NCBI GenBank assembly: GCA_039566865.1
Contig: CM076943.1
Location: 12,510,001-12,574,000, forward strand
Reading direction: 5' to 3'
Length of the DNA: 64,000 nt
Source: Aurelia coerulea
Lineage: Eukaryota; Cnidaria; Scyphozoa; Semaeostomeae; Ulmaridae
Every line of letters begins with the position of its first letter. The first letter of the stretch is position 1. The notes below the pieces were generated by a model that did no database searches, was not told where the DNA came from, and was given only the letters and a program-made list of their open reading frames with translations. A program made the position numbers and the translations under genes. Below, piece by piece: positions 47,501 to 57,200 of this stretch.

Positions 47501-49655
47501 TGGCTCTTTAAAGGTGACCTGAAGCGAACATGTTTATTCATGCAAATGAATAGCAAGACAAAAGATTCCGTCTACATTTTTTGATGGCTCACTTCATTTT
47601 CAAGTTATCGACGGATTATAAGTGCTAGCTGATGACGTCATTTTGTTTAAAAATCATTAGTGTAATATATGGAAATATAGCTGTATCTTACTCTCCTCTG
47701 CCGGTTTCTAGTTCCGTAGTCAATGGTTCCTGGTTCCGTAGTTCTGTAGTCCATGGTTCCATGGTCCGTAATATCTTATATTTGAAGGTTACAGTTGCAA
47801 GAAATTTTTCAGTAGAGCTACATGAATGGAATATAGATTGTTTGACGAGTTAGCATTATGTTTCGAAAGGCATGGTTATTCAAAAAAGTTTTTGATTAGA
47901 TTTCCCGTTGAAAGTATGGTCAACCTGGTATACTTTCTTGACTTTTTGCAAACAAAATGACGTCATCAGCCAATCCTTAATAATGGTGGATAACTCAAAA
48001 ACGAAATGAGATATCAACAAACTTTTAACAGCATTTCTTATCATTCAACGGTGCCAATCGTTTGCACCAATACAGATTTTCGCTTCAGGTGCGGCTGTAG
48101 CAAACTTTTGTGTTTGTTTCGTAGACCCTTTCTTTTTAAGAATAATTGGTCTACTCGTAGGCTAAACTTCCACTGGTAGGTTTTCCTTTTTCTGGGTCTC
48201 AACTCCGTCTGTATTTTGCGATAACTTGACACTCTTCTGAGTAACCATCGAACTCCATCTTACTTTCAGGCAAAAGCACTACGTTTACAACAGGAATTGA
48301 AAGATAAAGAGGCCTATTTAGAGCAATGCTATCTTAGACTGGAACGAGGTGAGCCTCCAAGTGATGAGATTGAAATGGAATGGCAGAAACAAGTACGACA
48401 GGAATGGTTGAGAGTGAAGGAAGCACGGCAAAGACAAACGGTAAGTTTTGAAGCAAAGTTTAGAGAAATCAAGGGCTTATTTAAACAGAAAGAGAATAAT
48501 TCACTTTCACCAAGGGATGTGAAATAAATCCACAGATTAAATACAAGAAGTCTTTGTTGCAGAGTAAGATGCAGCAGAAGTTCCAAACCTTTGAATCGGT
48601 GTAAAAAGTCCAGTGTAAAATTCTATAACCCATTTCTTTCAGTTCAATGGCTTGAAAAAAGCTTTAGCTAGATATCTATAATTCTACCTTTGGACTTTTC
48701 ATAAATCATGAATATTCTTGCAAATTACAGCGAATTTTTAATTCAATTCATTTGAGGATGTGACGTCATCAAATTTCTAAGTCGTAATTTCTAAGTGACA
48801 AATTTTTGCTTGATACCAAATTCTAGACATCTATACACTATCGTTTTCTTGAAAATTATTTCACGTTTCATCAAATGGATGAGAAATTGCGATGCTTTGA
48901 GTTTTTTCAAAATCTTTCCTGAATTCTTGAAAAATAATTCTGAAAATAATGAAGATTTCAGACCACAGACCTAATCGGCTAAGGTTTGCTTTACCCATTT
49001 CAAGTGATGTGACCACACTCTTGGAAAGTTTTAGTATTACGCTATATTTTGCACTCATGGCACAACTTTGCATGGCATGAAATATGTTGGAGAAATCAAA
49101 AGATGTTTTATCAAGAGATTGATCACATGACTAAATCATCGTTTTTGCCGTGTCGGATTGTAATTAAAATGGTTGAAATGGCCATTGTTCAAAATGCACA
49201 AGCGCAGTGGCTGATCACACGTAGAAACCGCGGACTATGGCCAGAGCTGGTGAACTCTTGCCGTTTTATCTATTCAAAACGGCAGGTGATTTAAGCATCG
49301 TTTTTACATCGGATCTAATTGACGTTTCGAATTTTCAGCAGCATCTATTAAATTCGGTACGGCAGAAAACTATGTTTAAATTGGGCCTTGGCCGATTTTG
49401 TCCATTCCTTCAAAACAAAGGTAAACTCGTTTCATTTTGTCTCTATTTTAGGCTGACGAAGAACTTGAATTATACACAATTTCTGGTGGTATAACAACAA
49501 CGGCTGAACCACGTCCCAATGCTTATATCCCAGATGATGAATCTGAGCTACCGGTGCCAAGGCCATATGGTGCACACGCACCCTTCAAACCAGCACAACC
49601 TGGGTCAAATATGAGACATATACGAAAACCAATTATCAAACCAATTGAACTATGA
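23554..49655 (+). CDS. CCDC146: Coiled-coil domain-containing protein 146 (CCDC146), 21 coding exons, about 980 aa
   Basis: A centriole- and axoneme-associated coiled-coil protein, needed for sperm flagella in mammals. Exons: 23554-23784, 27509-28036, 29017-29090, 29831-29888, 30595-30690, 31459-31532, 32593-32691, 33626-33809, 35160-35419, 36196-36277, 37291-37373, 38166-38286, 39546-39649, 40297-40361, 41415-41485, 42576-42668, 43982-44110, 45352-45489, 46618-46695, 48270-48440, 49452-49655. All borders are AG/GT and every phase agrees. Landmarks shared with vertebrate CCDC146 include LDLNLKHSLLDKK, SLPKDDGSLFDKRKEL, NERNKCVNLI and the C-terminal NMRHIRKPIIKPIEL. The rest is heptad-rich, with a charged N-terminal tail encoded by exon 1. 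ATG 23554 has an in-frame TAG two codons upstream. Human length is about 955 residues. The oddity is the 98-bp duplication at exon 17, where only the first donor keeps the frame. Confidence 0.93.
24090..24929. mobile_element. piggyBac-type MITE, 840 bp, TTAA target
   Basis: TTAA at 24086-24089 and at 24930-24933 flank inverted ends CCCTATTCGTACTGGG and CCCAGTACAGATAGGG. A G-run/C-run hairpin (GGGGGGCGTTTTTCGCCCCC) lies at the left, with a similar one at the right. No transposase frame. It sits in CCDC146 intron 1. Confidence 0.8.
25092..25175. repeat. 42-bp tandem duplication
   Basis: GAAGTCTGTCTTGGCTGTGT and the sequence following it are repeated in direct tandem at 25092-25133 and 25134-25175 with one to few differences. 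It lies inside CCDC146 intron 1. Confidence 0.7.
26897..27411. mobile_element. Mariner-like MITE with TACCGGGTGAGTCA ends, 515 bp
   Basis: The left end TACCGGGTGAGTCAAAAAAA is mirrored by TTTTCTTGACTCACCCGATA, with TA borders. Inner arms repeat GGAACGTGGAAT...CATGATTT phrases in inverse order. No coding sequence. It lies in CCDC146 intron 1, about 100 bp before exon 2. Confidence 0.75.
28095..28523. mobile_element. PIF/Harbinger-type MITE, 429 bp
   Basis: TTA occurs at 28092-28094 and 28524-28526 as a 3-bp target duplication. The ends GGCCACATCCACACGTATCC and GGATACGTGTGGACTGGGCC are inverted, and the internal arms are also largely self-complementary. CCDC146 intron 2. Confidence 0.7.
28731..28763. 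repeat. (GTTT)n microsatellite
   Basis: About eight successive TTTG units in CCDC146 intron 2. Confidence 0.9.
30181..30508. mobile_element. hAT-type MITE with CAGGGCCATCGAGAG ends, 328 bp
   Basis: Ends CAGGGCCATCGAGAG and CTATCGACGGTCCTG. The flanks CTGTAGAT and CTGTATAT form a 7-of-8 target duplication. It contains the block GACCACGCCCTTCAGACTCT. Same family as 54996-55557. CCDC146 intron 4. Confidence 0.75.
30820..31376. repeat. Long-TIR repeat family, copy 1 (CCDC146 intron 5)
   Basis: Inverted arms of roughly 150 bp. Left-arm phrases GTTCCAAATC, CATATTTCTT and GAAACTTTAGC reappear reverse-complemented near 31200-31370 with CCCAACGGTAGAATGAT. Boundaries are approximate. Copies 2 and 3 lie at about 36700-37235 and 48575-49040. 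Confidence 0.55.
31690..32560 (-). pseudogene. Decayed LINE 3' part, minus strand (CCDC146 intron 6)
   Basis: A minus-strand frame (32543-32235) contains NMELLFGDLLMVLTSNQYSS and LLPLKIFMHLVI. These resemble the last part of a non-LTR reverse transcriptase, but with frame breaks. Downstream (31785-31835) is a hairpin GGAGCTCTCTC...GAGAGAGC that also occurs at 46360-46405, marking a shared 3' UTR. Confidence 0.45.
34363..34609 (+). mobile_element. tRNA-derived SINE (CCDC146 intron 8)
   Basis: The head carries a polymerase III A box TGGCGCAATGG (about 34374) and a B-box-like GGCTCGGTCCC (about 34427), spaced as in a tRNA. The sequence between does not fold into a tRNA cloverleaf, and a non-tRNA body and short GGATGGATTAG tail follow. 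It abuts the mariner-like MITE at 34610. Confidence 0.6.
34610..35138. mobile_element. Mariner-like MITE with TACCGGGTGAGCCAG ends, 529 bp
   Basis: The left end TACCGGGTGAGCCAGAAAAT is mirrored by TTTTTCTGGCTCACCCGGTA, with TA borders. It ends only 21 bp before exon 9 of CCDC146, so it supplies much of the 3' end of that intron. Confidence 0.8.
35463..35650. repeat. 188-bp palindromic foldback element
   Basis: TTGTTGGGGAGACAACATAC at the left is mirrored at 35630-35650. The inner arms match through GCAGTAGGTTAATGCGCATG and its complement, so almost the whole element is one hairpin. It is followed by an element of unknown left end that finishes with GACTCATTCGGTA at about 35839. CCDC146 intron 9. 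Confidence 0.7.
36700..37235. repeat. Long-TIR repeat family, copy 2 (CCDC146 intron 10)
   Basis: Shares with copy 1 the phrases TCTTCAACATTTTCAGAATT, GATTACGTCACATCCTCA, TTTCTGAAAAGTCCAACGGT and AAAGAAATAGGTCA. The arms are inverted relative to each other. The borders are approximate. Confidence 0.55.
37440..37615 (-). mobile_element. Possible pogo/Tigger-like element end
   Basis: On the minus strand TACAGTCGAACCCCGCTATT opens a stretch continuing with CGAGATATCAAGG, a style common to pogo-like termini. I found no matching second end. CCDC146 intron 11. Confidence 0.3.
40861..41170. mobile_element. Left-truncated copy of the AAGGACAAGTCCGGG palindromic MITE
   Basis: Contains the central palindrome GAGGCTGTGTGATTGTTTTT...AAACAATCGCACAGC and the right arm ending CCCCGGACTTGTCCTTTAA, as in the element at 21933-22462. 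The left arm is missing. CCDC146 intron 14. Confidence 0.7.
41846..41891 (+). ncRNA. Possible hammerhead ribozyme (CCDC146 intron 15)
   Basis: Order on the plus strand: stem I CAGTTGCT; CTGAAGA (CUGANGA box); stem II GCCC/GGGC at 41862-41876; GAAA (41877-41880); CGTC with a classic GUC cleavage triplet; then AGCACTG, which pairs with the opening CAGTTGCT with one bulge. The ACGT spanning GAAA and GTC could act as a very short, dimer-type stem III, as known in Penelope-associated and satellite hammerheads. No Penelope coding remains were found beside it. Confidence 0.55.
42160..42415. repeat. Imperfect foldback repeat (CCDC146 intron 15)
   Basis: GGAGCAATGTTGACA at the left is mirrored by CCACATTGCTCCATG at the right. 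Inner arms share AAATATTTAT and GAGACTA...AGTTAA phrases. No coding sequence. An additional related GCAATGTTCAATGG is at 42510. Confidence 0.45.
43046..43651. mobile_element. Full-length palindromic mariner-like MITE, 606 bp
   Basis: TACCGTGTGCGCCAAAATAA and TTATTTTGGCGCACCCGGTA are the ends, with TA borders. Complementarity continues inward almost to the centre (for example AAGCCTGAATTA and GAAACTCGCTTCTAG-type blocks on both sides), giving arms near 270 bp. CCDC146 intron 16. Confidence 0.8.
44014..44209 (+). repeat. Perfect 98-bp tandem duplication across the exon 17 donor of CCDC146
   Basis: 44014-44111 is repeated exactly at 44112-44209. The unit runs from within exon 17 (LEKSLENPSK...) through the exon end and the GT of the donor. 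Two donors therefore exist: CAG|GTGAAA at 44110/44111 and CAG|GTGAGG at 44208/44209. 98 is not a multiple of three. Using the first donor keeps the frame into exon 18, while using the second brings a stop at about 44203. Confidence 0.95.
44346..45023. mobile_element. Mariner-like MITE with GTGTCCCAAAAA ends
   Basis: Left end TACTGCGTGTCCCAAAAATG, right end CCTTTTTGGGACACCTGG. The pattern CGTGTCCCAAAA is the classic mariner terminus. The interior has repeats of TTAAAGGTTATAAAATG (44463-44610). CCDC146 intron 17. Confidence 0.65.
45570..45727. mobile_element. hAT-like MITE, 158 bp, decayed TSD
   Basis: Ends CAGGGGCGTCGCCAG and ATGGCGACGCCTTTG. The flanks CGTAAAAG and CATAAAAA match at 6 of 8. 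CCDC146 intron 18. Confidence 0.55.
46105..46405 (-). repeat. LINE 3'-end fragment, minus strand
   Basis: Shares AAAGGAGGAGCTCTCTC and the following hairpin with 31785-31835. On the minus strand the hairpin is followed by an A/T-rich tail, as in a LINE 3' UTR. No coding part remains. CCDC146 intron 18. Confidence 0.4.
46969..47510. mobile_element. MITE with GAGCCACTGCTGACATA ends, 540 bp
   Basis: AAAGAGCCACTGCTGACATA at the left and TATGTCAGCAGTGGCTCTTT at the right (about 47492-47511). Both are followed inward by the GTGCTTTGCGC motif or its mirror. The open frames within it have no domain. CCDC146 intron 19. Confidence 0.7.
47620..47985. repeat. Foldback element with TGATGACGTCA in both arms
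   Basis: GCTGATGACGTCATTTTGTT at about 47627 is mirrored by AACAAAATGACGTCATCAGC at about 47952, and weaker matching extends outward (ATTATAAG/CTTAATAAT). Between them lies a short tandem of GTTCCGTAGTC/ATGGTTCC. CCDC146 intron 19. Confidence 0.55.
48575..49040. repeat. Long-TIR repeat family, copy 3 (CCDC146 intron 20)
   Basis: Contains GTTCCAAACC, CGGTGTAAAA, TTCTACCTTTGGACTTTTCA and GAGGATGTGACGTCA, corresponding to copies 1 and 2 in the opposite orientation. Borders are approximate. Confidence 0.5.
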
Positions 49656-49660
49656 ATAAA
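49655..49660 (+). terminator. Polyadenylation signal overlapping the CCDC146 stop codon
   Basis: The stop TGA (49653-49655) shares its last A with AATAAA. If used, the 3' UTR would be only some 15-30 nt. No better downstream signal was noted within the next few hundred bases. Confidence 0.5.
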
Positions 49661-51217
49661 AATCGATTGTAAATATGTTATATTGTCTCATGTGTATTTA
49701 GTATTGGAGTAATGTATTATTGAATGGATGTTTAGTCATTGATCTGCTGCCAAATGATGTTCATTCTCTCAGTTCTTCTTGAATTCAGCATGTCAGGGTA
49801 GAGTAGAGGTATGAGATGTTCTCACAGTTCTTTGCATTTATGAGAATCAGATGAGATTTCTCGGAGAACAAAAGGATTTATAGAGGATGCCAGGGATTTT
49901 TGGAAAAACAACAATATTTCCGAGACTTCCAGGGAGGACTTCTAGGGAGAATTTCGTACACCTTCAAATCCGGCGGATAGTTTATATTCATAGCCATAAG
50001 TAGCCCTTTTCACACTAGGAGAGTGAATACAAGCCATTATAAGAACTCGAATAAATATTTGATTGAAAATGACATAAACCTCGTTCAGGCAATTATGACA
50101 ATTTAACATATTCAACACATTTACAACACCAGTTCAAAAATCAAATTGAATCTGATACATATGGCAAGCGAAAAACATGATCTAATGCTCTAACATTAAC
50201 AATGGATTTCCAATGAAAATGGGCTCACGAACGTAAATCTCTGAAAGGCATGGGGGATTTAAATTATTTGGATCCTGAGATTTCCATGTATTTCTATTTA
50301 GCGTAAACAATCTTACACCTCAAGTCCAGCATGAATTATTTTTAAGGCATAACAACTAGAGTTATCATGGCTTTGACGATTTTCATTTGATACAGAATTG
50401 AAGATTGCTTTGTGCATTGAAACAATTTGCCAGATGTTTCGGTTGACACCAGTTACAGGAATATCGCTAGATAAGATCTGGTTAGGGAAGGAAACAGAAA
50501 AAACCTCCTGCAATGATGTCTCATTCAATTCCTGTCGTGACCATTCCCGGGACACCCCCGGGCATTTGACTATCAATTTTTCCCTGGCTCTCGGGGACTT
50601 TGACAATACAAGAGGTGCTTTTGCTTTAAAGTTACTGGGAATATGGATCTTCTCAGTGCCCGGTCCCCTGGACGTTTGTACAAGAATTTGTGTTGATCCC
50701 CAGGCTGCCCGGGGGGAGGTGGTCAGGGCAGGAATTGAACGAGACATAATTTGAGGTAAGCCAAGAGAGCTTACTATCTACTATTTTCATTACATCAATC
50801 AAGAAAACTCAAAGATTATACGAATTCTGATGCTAGGAGATTCTTCATCAATGCATGTCTAATTTGCGCTGTCTATACCAATATCCCATCTGTAGTTAAC
50901 AACGATCACAGAACGAGAATTTATCATGAAATTTTGCCACAGAATAAACTGCAAAAAGCTAAGGGGTTAAAGGTGGATTTCGACTTGAAACAAATCTACG
51001 CTTATCGATATGAATCATACCATAGAGCATGAGCAGACAATGAAATAAATTGACAATGAAATGTTTCATGGGGCGATTTGTGTCGATGCGCGAGGAATTT
51101 GGTTGAGTGGAAATCTGCCTCAAAAGTACAAGATTCTGGCCAATGCAACTGCAATTAATACTCTGTCGATAGCACTACTTGCTGTTTACAACAATCACAG
51201 TACGGCACAACAATTAA
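49661..51217. other. Intergenic gap between convergent CCDC146 and C2CD3, with an unassigned ORF
   Basis: The main feature is a G/C-richer minus-strand frame of 144 codons at 50747-50313 (short quote: SFPNQILSSDIPVTGVNRN) that I could not assign. The plus strand is also open over 50398-50754, which suggests a compositional effect or a repeat. No splice link to C2CD3 is evident, since C2CD3 already ends at 51218. Confidence 0.4.
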
Positions 51218-54200
51218 TCATGGGAATTTGCTGGAGAATATACTTGCTATTCTGTTCATTTCTGTAGATTGCAAAGGAGGTGGTTTATCTAAAGATAGTT
51301 TGGTGTTCTTTGTGCCATAAAACTTCTTCCTACGTTCATACCGTCTTTCTAAATCTTTGCTGTCTTTGCGATGAGATTTAAGTCCTGTTTCTTCATCGGA
51401 GCTTTCGATATATTCTTGAGTGTGTCGATGTGATGCAGACAGTCGTAATTTCTGCATTGACTGTGCAAGCCTCTCTGGAGGCATAAAGAAATTCGGGATT
51501 CTGCTAGTGTTGTCACTGCCTTTTTCTTGATTCCTAGATTGAATAACACATCATCATTCAGATAAGAAAATTGCAACAGATACCACTTCTTGAAAATGAC
51601 TTACAATAGGCTGGCAATAAGCCTTTCAGCTATTCTGAAAAAAAACTGAATCAAACGATTTCGCTATACATTTTAAAGCTTTTTCGAATCTGCACAATAG
51701 TGATAGAAGCTCTAATGCAACTCTATCAAACCTCTCGTACTAAAATGTACACAAATATCGCTCGATTCAGGCCTTTTTTGCAGATTCTCAAGTTCAAAGT
51801 AGAATAGTCTTAATGAATGGTACGACTGGAAGGAAATGAACACTAATTGCGAGGAGGAACGAGTAAAATACTTGAAAGAATACAATTGGAAGGGGGATAT
51901 TAATAATTTGAGCGAGCGATGTTAGATAGTTGTGGGTGAAAGGGAAGAATTGTGTAAAATGAAACAAAGGCCACAGTGCAGTATTCCTAAAAATACTACA
52001 GTAAATCCCCGCACATAAGAACCTACTTTTTTTGAGAGCTAGGCTGAAATAGGTTCTTATTTTAAAGGTACTAAGACAAATTTCAAGGTATAACGGTTCT
52101 TATTTGAAGAGTGCCTTGCGTAGGGCATTTTAGAACCTCCGCCAACGATTTTCAGCCCTATTATTTGTTTTGGCAAGGTTATAATATACCTAATAACCAA
52201 TGCTAAGCTTTCAAACAGCAGGGGAGGAGATTCAAACTTTAAAAGCCCACTGGGACAAAAATGAACTTTATAATGACAATCCAAAATCAACTTTGCTACC
52301 CCTGCCATAAGAACATATTTTTCATCAAACTGAAACAGGTTCTTAATTACAAGGTGCATAAGTTAGGAAAAACAGCCTCTAGGTTCTTATTTTTTTAGGT
52401 TCTTATATGCGGGGATTTACTTTACACGCATTTGGTGAAACCAAAGTTTCATTCAACTGTCATGAAACTAATTAGCGAGGGGATCCTGATCACTTGGTAA
52501 GTGCACTTGGTAAAAATCCACAGAAAAAAAGCCGCTAGGGGGGGGCTGATTCAGCCCCCTGGCTTGGTAAGGTTAAAAAGCATAAAAAGCATACCTGGAA
52601 GTGGATGATTCCTCAATCGTTGAATCTTTAATGTCTTCATCTTCATGAGCAATACAATGATCATCATGAGTAGCATCACCTGAATCATTTTGATTAGATT
52701 GTTCATTATCGGTATCCCTATTTTCACCATCATTCATTTTATCCCTCAAAATCAACTCCGAAGGTTGCAAAATATTTCTTGTAATTTCACGAATAATATC
52801 TGTTTCAATTCCGTTTATCGAGTTATCAATTTCCTCGTTAAATTCTGTCTCTGTTTCAAAGTGACTGTCATCTTTCAGTATTTTGTCCAAGGCACTATTT
52901 TCCAGTGTATTTCCATGTACCTGATTTAGTGTAAGACAATTGCGAGAGACTGCATCTATGTTGCGAGTGTCGTTTTCTCTTTCAGAGGCCGATTCGTCTC
53001 CACCCATGCATCCATCGCTGGCAGACTGATCAGAGCTGATTTCAATTACTAAATCATCCTTATCAGTCTGGACACGATACTTTTTCCAGTCGTTTAATAC
53101 ATCATCGAAGCTATCAAATGCATTGTCATCATTTTCTTGCAAACCTGGATTGACACAAATTCTATCAGTCACAGAAAAGCTTTGTTCCCTAGGTATGAAC
53201 ATACCATCTCTCCTTTCATCTGTGCTACGTACCTCCAGGTCTGAATCATTAAAATCATGGCTTGGTTTCATTCTATCGCTTGTTCCCTCATGTTGAAAAG
53301 AGCTGTCTGTTGGATCTCCATTCACTTCGACGCATTCATCTTGGTAACTAGTCTTCAATACCTCTGGCTTTACGTGAATATTTTCACCTTCTGCTGCCAG
53401 AAAAGCATCATAATCAACGATTCTACCACTAGGAACCCCAGTATCCCTGACTGGTTTTTCTTGTTTCGTACTTTCATTATTCATCGTACCTTTATCAAGT
53501 GCATTATCAAGGCCTGATATTAATCGTTCACTTTGAATGCCTGCATGGTTTGTGATGGTATGGGGGTGTAAAGTACTGTCTTCACTCTTCAGTTTGTCTC
53601 GAAGGATTTTATTCAAGCTGTCAAGGTCATCCATTTGATCCCTGTATTAATTAAGATATACTGTTAGTAACGCAGTCCAAAGTATGTTGTTCTTTTTAGG
53701 AACTACAGTAAGAACCCAAAAAATAGAACCATTTTTTTCTAAAGCAGCCTGTTTAGTTTCTATGAAAAAAACCTATCGTAGTTTCTTTTAAAATTTATAG
53801 AAGTTTCTTATATAAGGCAAGAGCGCCTATGAATTGTGTTTATTCTCAGTCCTGTTTTCGTGAAATAGTACACAGAGCAATAACTGTCCTGTACAGATGA
53901 CGTAAGAATAATTGTGTGGTTTCAAAGTCCGGGCAGGGAACCAGACAGCGCGAATTTTGATTGGTCAACACTAACAGACGCTAGAATTTGAATATCACCT
54001 CATGTTATACACGGGTTAACAAGAAAGCAGTTACTCTGTGTATGTCACAAAAACAGGACTGCAAATAAACACAGTTCCTACCGGTTCCTACAAGGTAGGC
54101 GCCCTTGTATGAGGGTACAGTTTCTCAAAAAATCAGCCTGAGGTATCTTAAAAACTGGTTTCTATTTTGCGGGTTCTTACTGTAGGTTCTGTTCTCAGAA

Positions 54201-57200
54201 ATTTGCTTCCAGTATAGGAATAGTACATGATCTTAGAGATAATAATTTTACAGTTGATAACAATATAGAGACAATATATTTGAGATAATTTTTAAATTTG
54301 TTTAAAAATACGATTTTAGGCAGTTTGAAATGTCGAAACTTTCTCGACCAGTTGAGTCAAAATCTATCCACTGTTTGAAAAAAAACAACGGAATGCAAAA
54401 CAAATCAACCATTTCGAAAATATTTCCAACGCCATTTCCTGATTGAGGCATTGACTTGATTTTGAGAATTCATTCATAATTTGCATAATTCGAAGAATTT
54501 CCCTAAAACTACCTTAACCTCGGATATGAGTGAGTGATTCAATCTAATTCAATGTTAAACCGTTATCAATTTGCACATGGAAAAATAAGATTTTTTGGTA
54601 AATGCACATTTCAAAGAAAGAACAGCTCATCAAAATTAGTAAAAAATCCCAAACATTAAGTTTAAGCCTCAGTGAGATGATGGCTTTAAAATATTAAGAA
54701 TTGGCTGCCTGCTTTCTGCAGTATGATTTCCCAAACAGTGGAACATTTTTTCTCACCAGGTAAGCCAAAGCTCTTGGTAAATCATTTAGAAACTTCAGTC
54801 ATCTCTAAGCTTGACAATTCTTCCAACCCCAATTTTAATAGTGTATCTTCTGGCCGACTGACCCAAAAGGAGTCCATTACCAAAGCCAACTGGACCACCC
54901 CGACTGAGCAAGGGTGAATTTTGTAAAACAAAGGATAAAATTCTATCAAGACAAAGCGAGTTTACAGCCTTGAGAATACATTTCACACCTACAACCAGGG
55001 CTGTCGAGAGCCAGCTCGGGCCCTGGACCGATTCTCAGGATCGGGCCTTCGGGGGGCTTGGGGGCGAGGCCCCAAGAAAAATTTCTGGGACCACGCCCTT
55101 CAGACCCTCGGAGAATGAAGGAAACGGCCTTTTTAAGAAAGCTAGTTCAGAAAAAATTGTTTAGATATTCCATGAAAAAGTTATTAAGGAAGGGGTATTT
55201 ACGGTAAACAATAAAAAGATTCGCTCTTACGAGGTGATTTTGCCAAAGTCACCTGGTAAGGTACACAAAAAACTTTTAAACATAGCCACATAAGAAAACT
55301 ATTTTCTTGTGTCTATCTTTTAAGGCAGGTAGCTTGATGGCTATAAAAGTTGCTGTAAGGAGATTTTACAGCATTATTGTTGTATAGTAATTAGATAGTA
55401 TGGTAGAACGTATTGATGTATTGTAATATTTTATATGAATAAAAAAAAAAATTTTACAGCAATAACTAATATTTGTCGAACGATATTTTTACGGGCCCCT
55501 TCGAGGCCCGGGCCCCGGACCTTTTACTCCCTCCAACCCCCCCTCTCGACGGTCCTGCCTACAACGCAGCCGACCATAAAGTTTTGCTCTCTCTCTCTAT
55601 CTATTTTAATTTGATTGACTCCATCCATCGGTGTGAATTCGGAAACCTAAATCTTTTATTTCACAAAATTGGCCTTTGCTAACTGACTGGCAATGCATCC
55701 CAATGAGAAAAGCAAGTAATGCATCCCAAGGAGAAAAGCGTACAGAGCTTCTTAGAATGAGCGGTGGTACTACCTAAGATGCAATATTTCATGTTTAATA
55801 TAGTAAATGGGTAAAATTTTAGCATACCTCAATTTGTGAAAAAGCATCGACTTTGAACTATCAGAAAAGCTATGCGACACTGATTTTGTTTCTTGAGCGT
55901 CTTCTCGTTGAAACTGCGGCATTTGCCGGCTACCATCTGTTGTTGGTATGCTTTCACCCTCGTTGCCATTATCAAGTAGCAATGGAGCCATTCGAGGAAC
56001 GAAATTAGGATACACACTGTAGATCTACGAAAGAGAAATATTCCTATTAGTGCATATGAAACTTGGTTTATAACAGGGTAAAAACATCTTCGAATTCAGA
56101 TCATGCCAAATCAAATTGGATGGGTTTTTCTGTCGCATTACCAACGCATTTCTTACGTGTTTTTATTCTGGTAAGAAAAGCATAAGGGAATTTGTACTGG
56201 AAGCATCTTATTGTTGCAGAACAAGTCAGAGGTAAGCAGCATCTGCCTAAACTCGGTTTTTGCATCGGGAAATGGCTGCCCTATAACAATAACTTCAAGA
56301 AAAAGGTATCCAGATTAGATTTAGTGCATCGCTGGTTGAAATCTATAATTACAGGTGGACCTCTTGTACGCTAGCTGATTTAATGGAGATATATACAGAG
56401 CAAACGTAAATCGAGAGATCTATTTTGATTTTGAGGAAGGAAATTTACAATACACAACAATAATTCCTGGCAAGGTTAGAGAGAAAAAGGGTGGAAATTC
56501 GTTAAGACCGTTAACAGGTACTGTATTTGCAAAAACTACTTATCAAAACTAAGGTTACTTTTCGTTGCGTACGCTGAGAAGAAGAGATTCAAGGTTCCCA
56601 TTCAGCCAATCTTACATGCATTGCCAAGATTCAATCAAAAGATTTCATTGGCAGAAACAGTCTATTTCTACCAATGATTCCAATGTCTCAGTGACATCTC
56701 AGTCTACCTTAAATCTCGAATAAATAGCATACCTTTTCAGTTAGAACTTCTTTGCGAAAATATCTGGCCGAAGGTGAAGTAGAAACAGGCTCCTCGGGAA
56801 TTACGCCAACCTGTAACATGAGAAACTGTATGTTGTACATTTCAGCATTAAATCTGAGAATCACAATATGAAGATAGTACAGTACAGTTTATCAAGGATT
56901 CACAGAAACATTTCACCAGTTCTCTACTAAAAATACCGTGTGTCCCAAAAAGTACTCTTGTCTGAAATATCGCCAACATTTGAATAAAAAAGCCGATCTT
57001 CGAATTTCTTTTTTTGGCAAGTAGATTAAAGACGAAACTATTTCGCCAGGCATAGCCGATTTTGTAATTGGTTTACAAATCAGCAAGTTTGGCTCTGCTC
57101 TAGTTAGGGCTGTCTGGTTATCAATCATAATGCAAACAAGAAATGACTATTACCAAATTTATTTATTTCTTTGTGACAAATGCATACAAACATACATACA

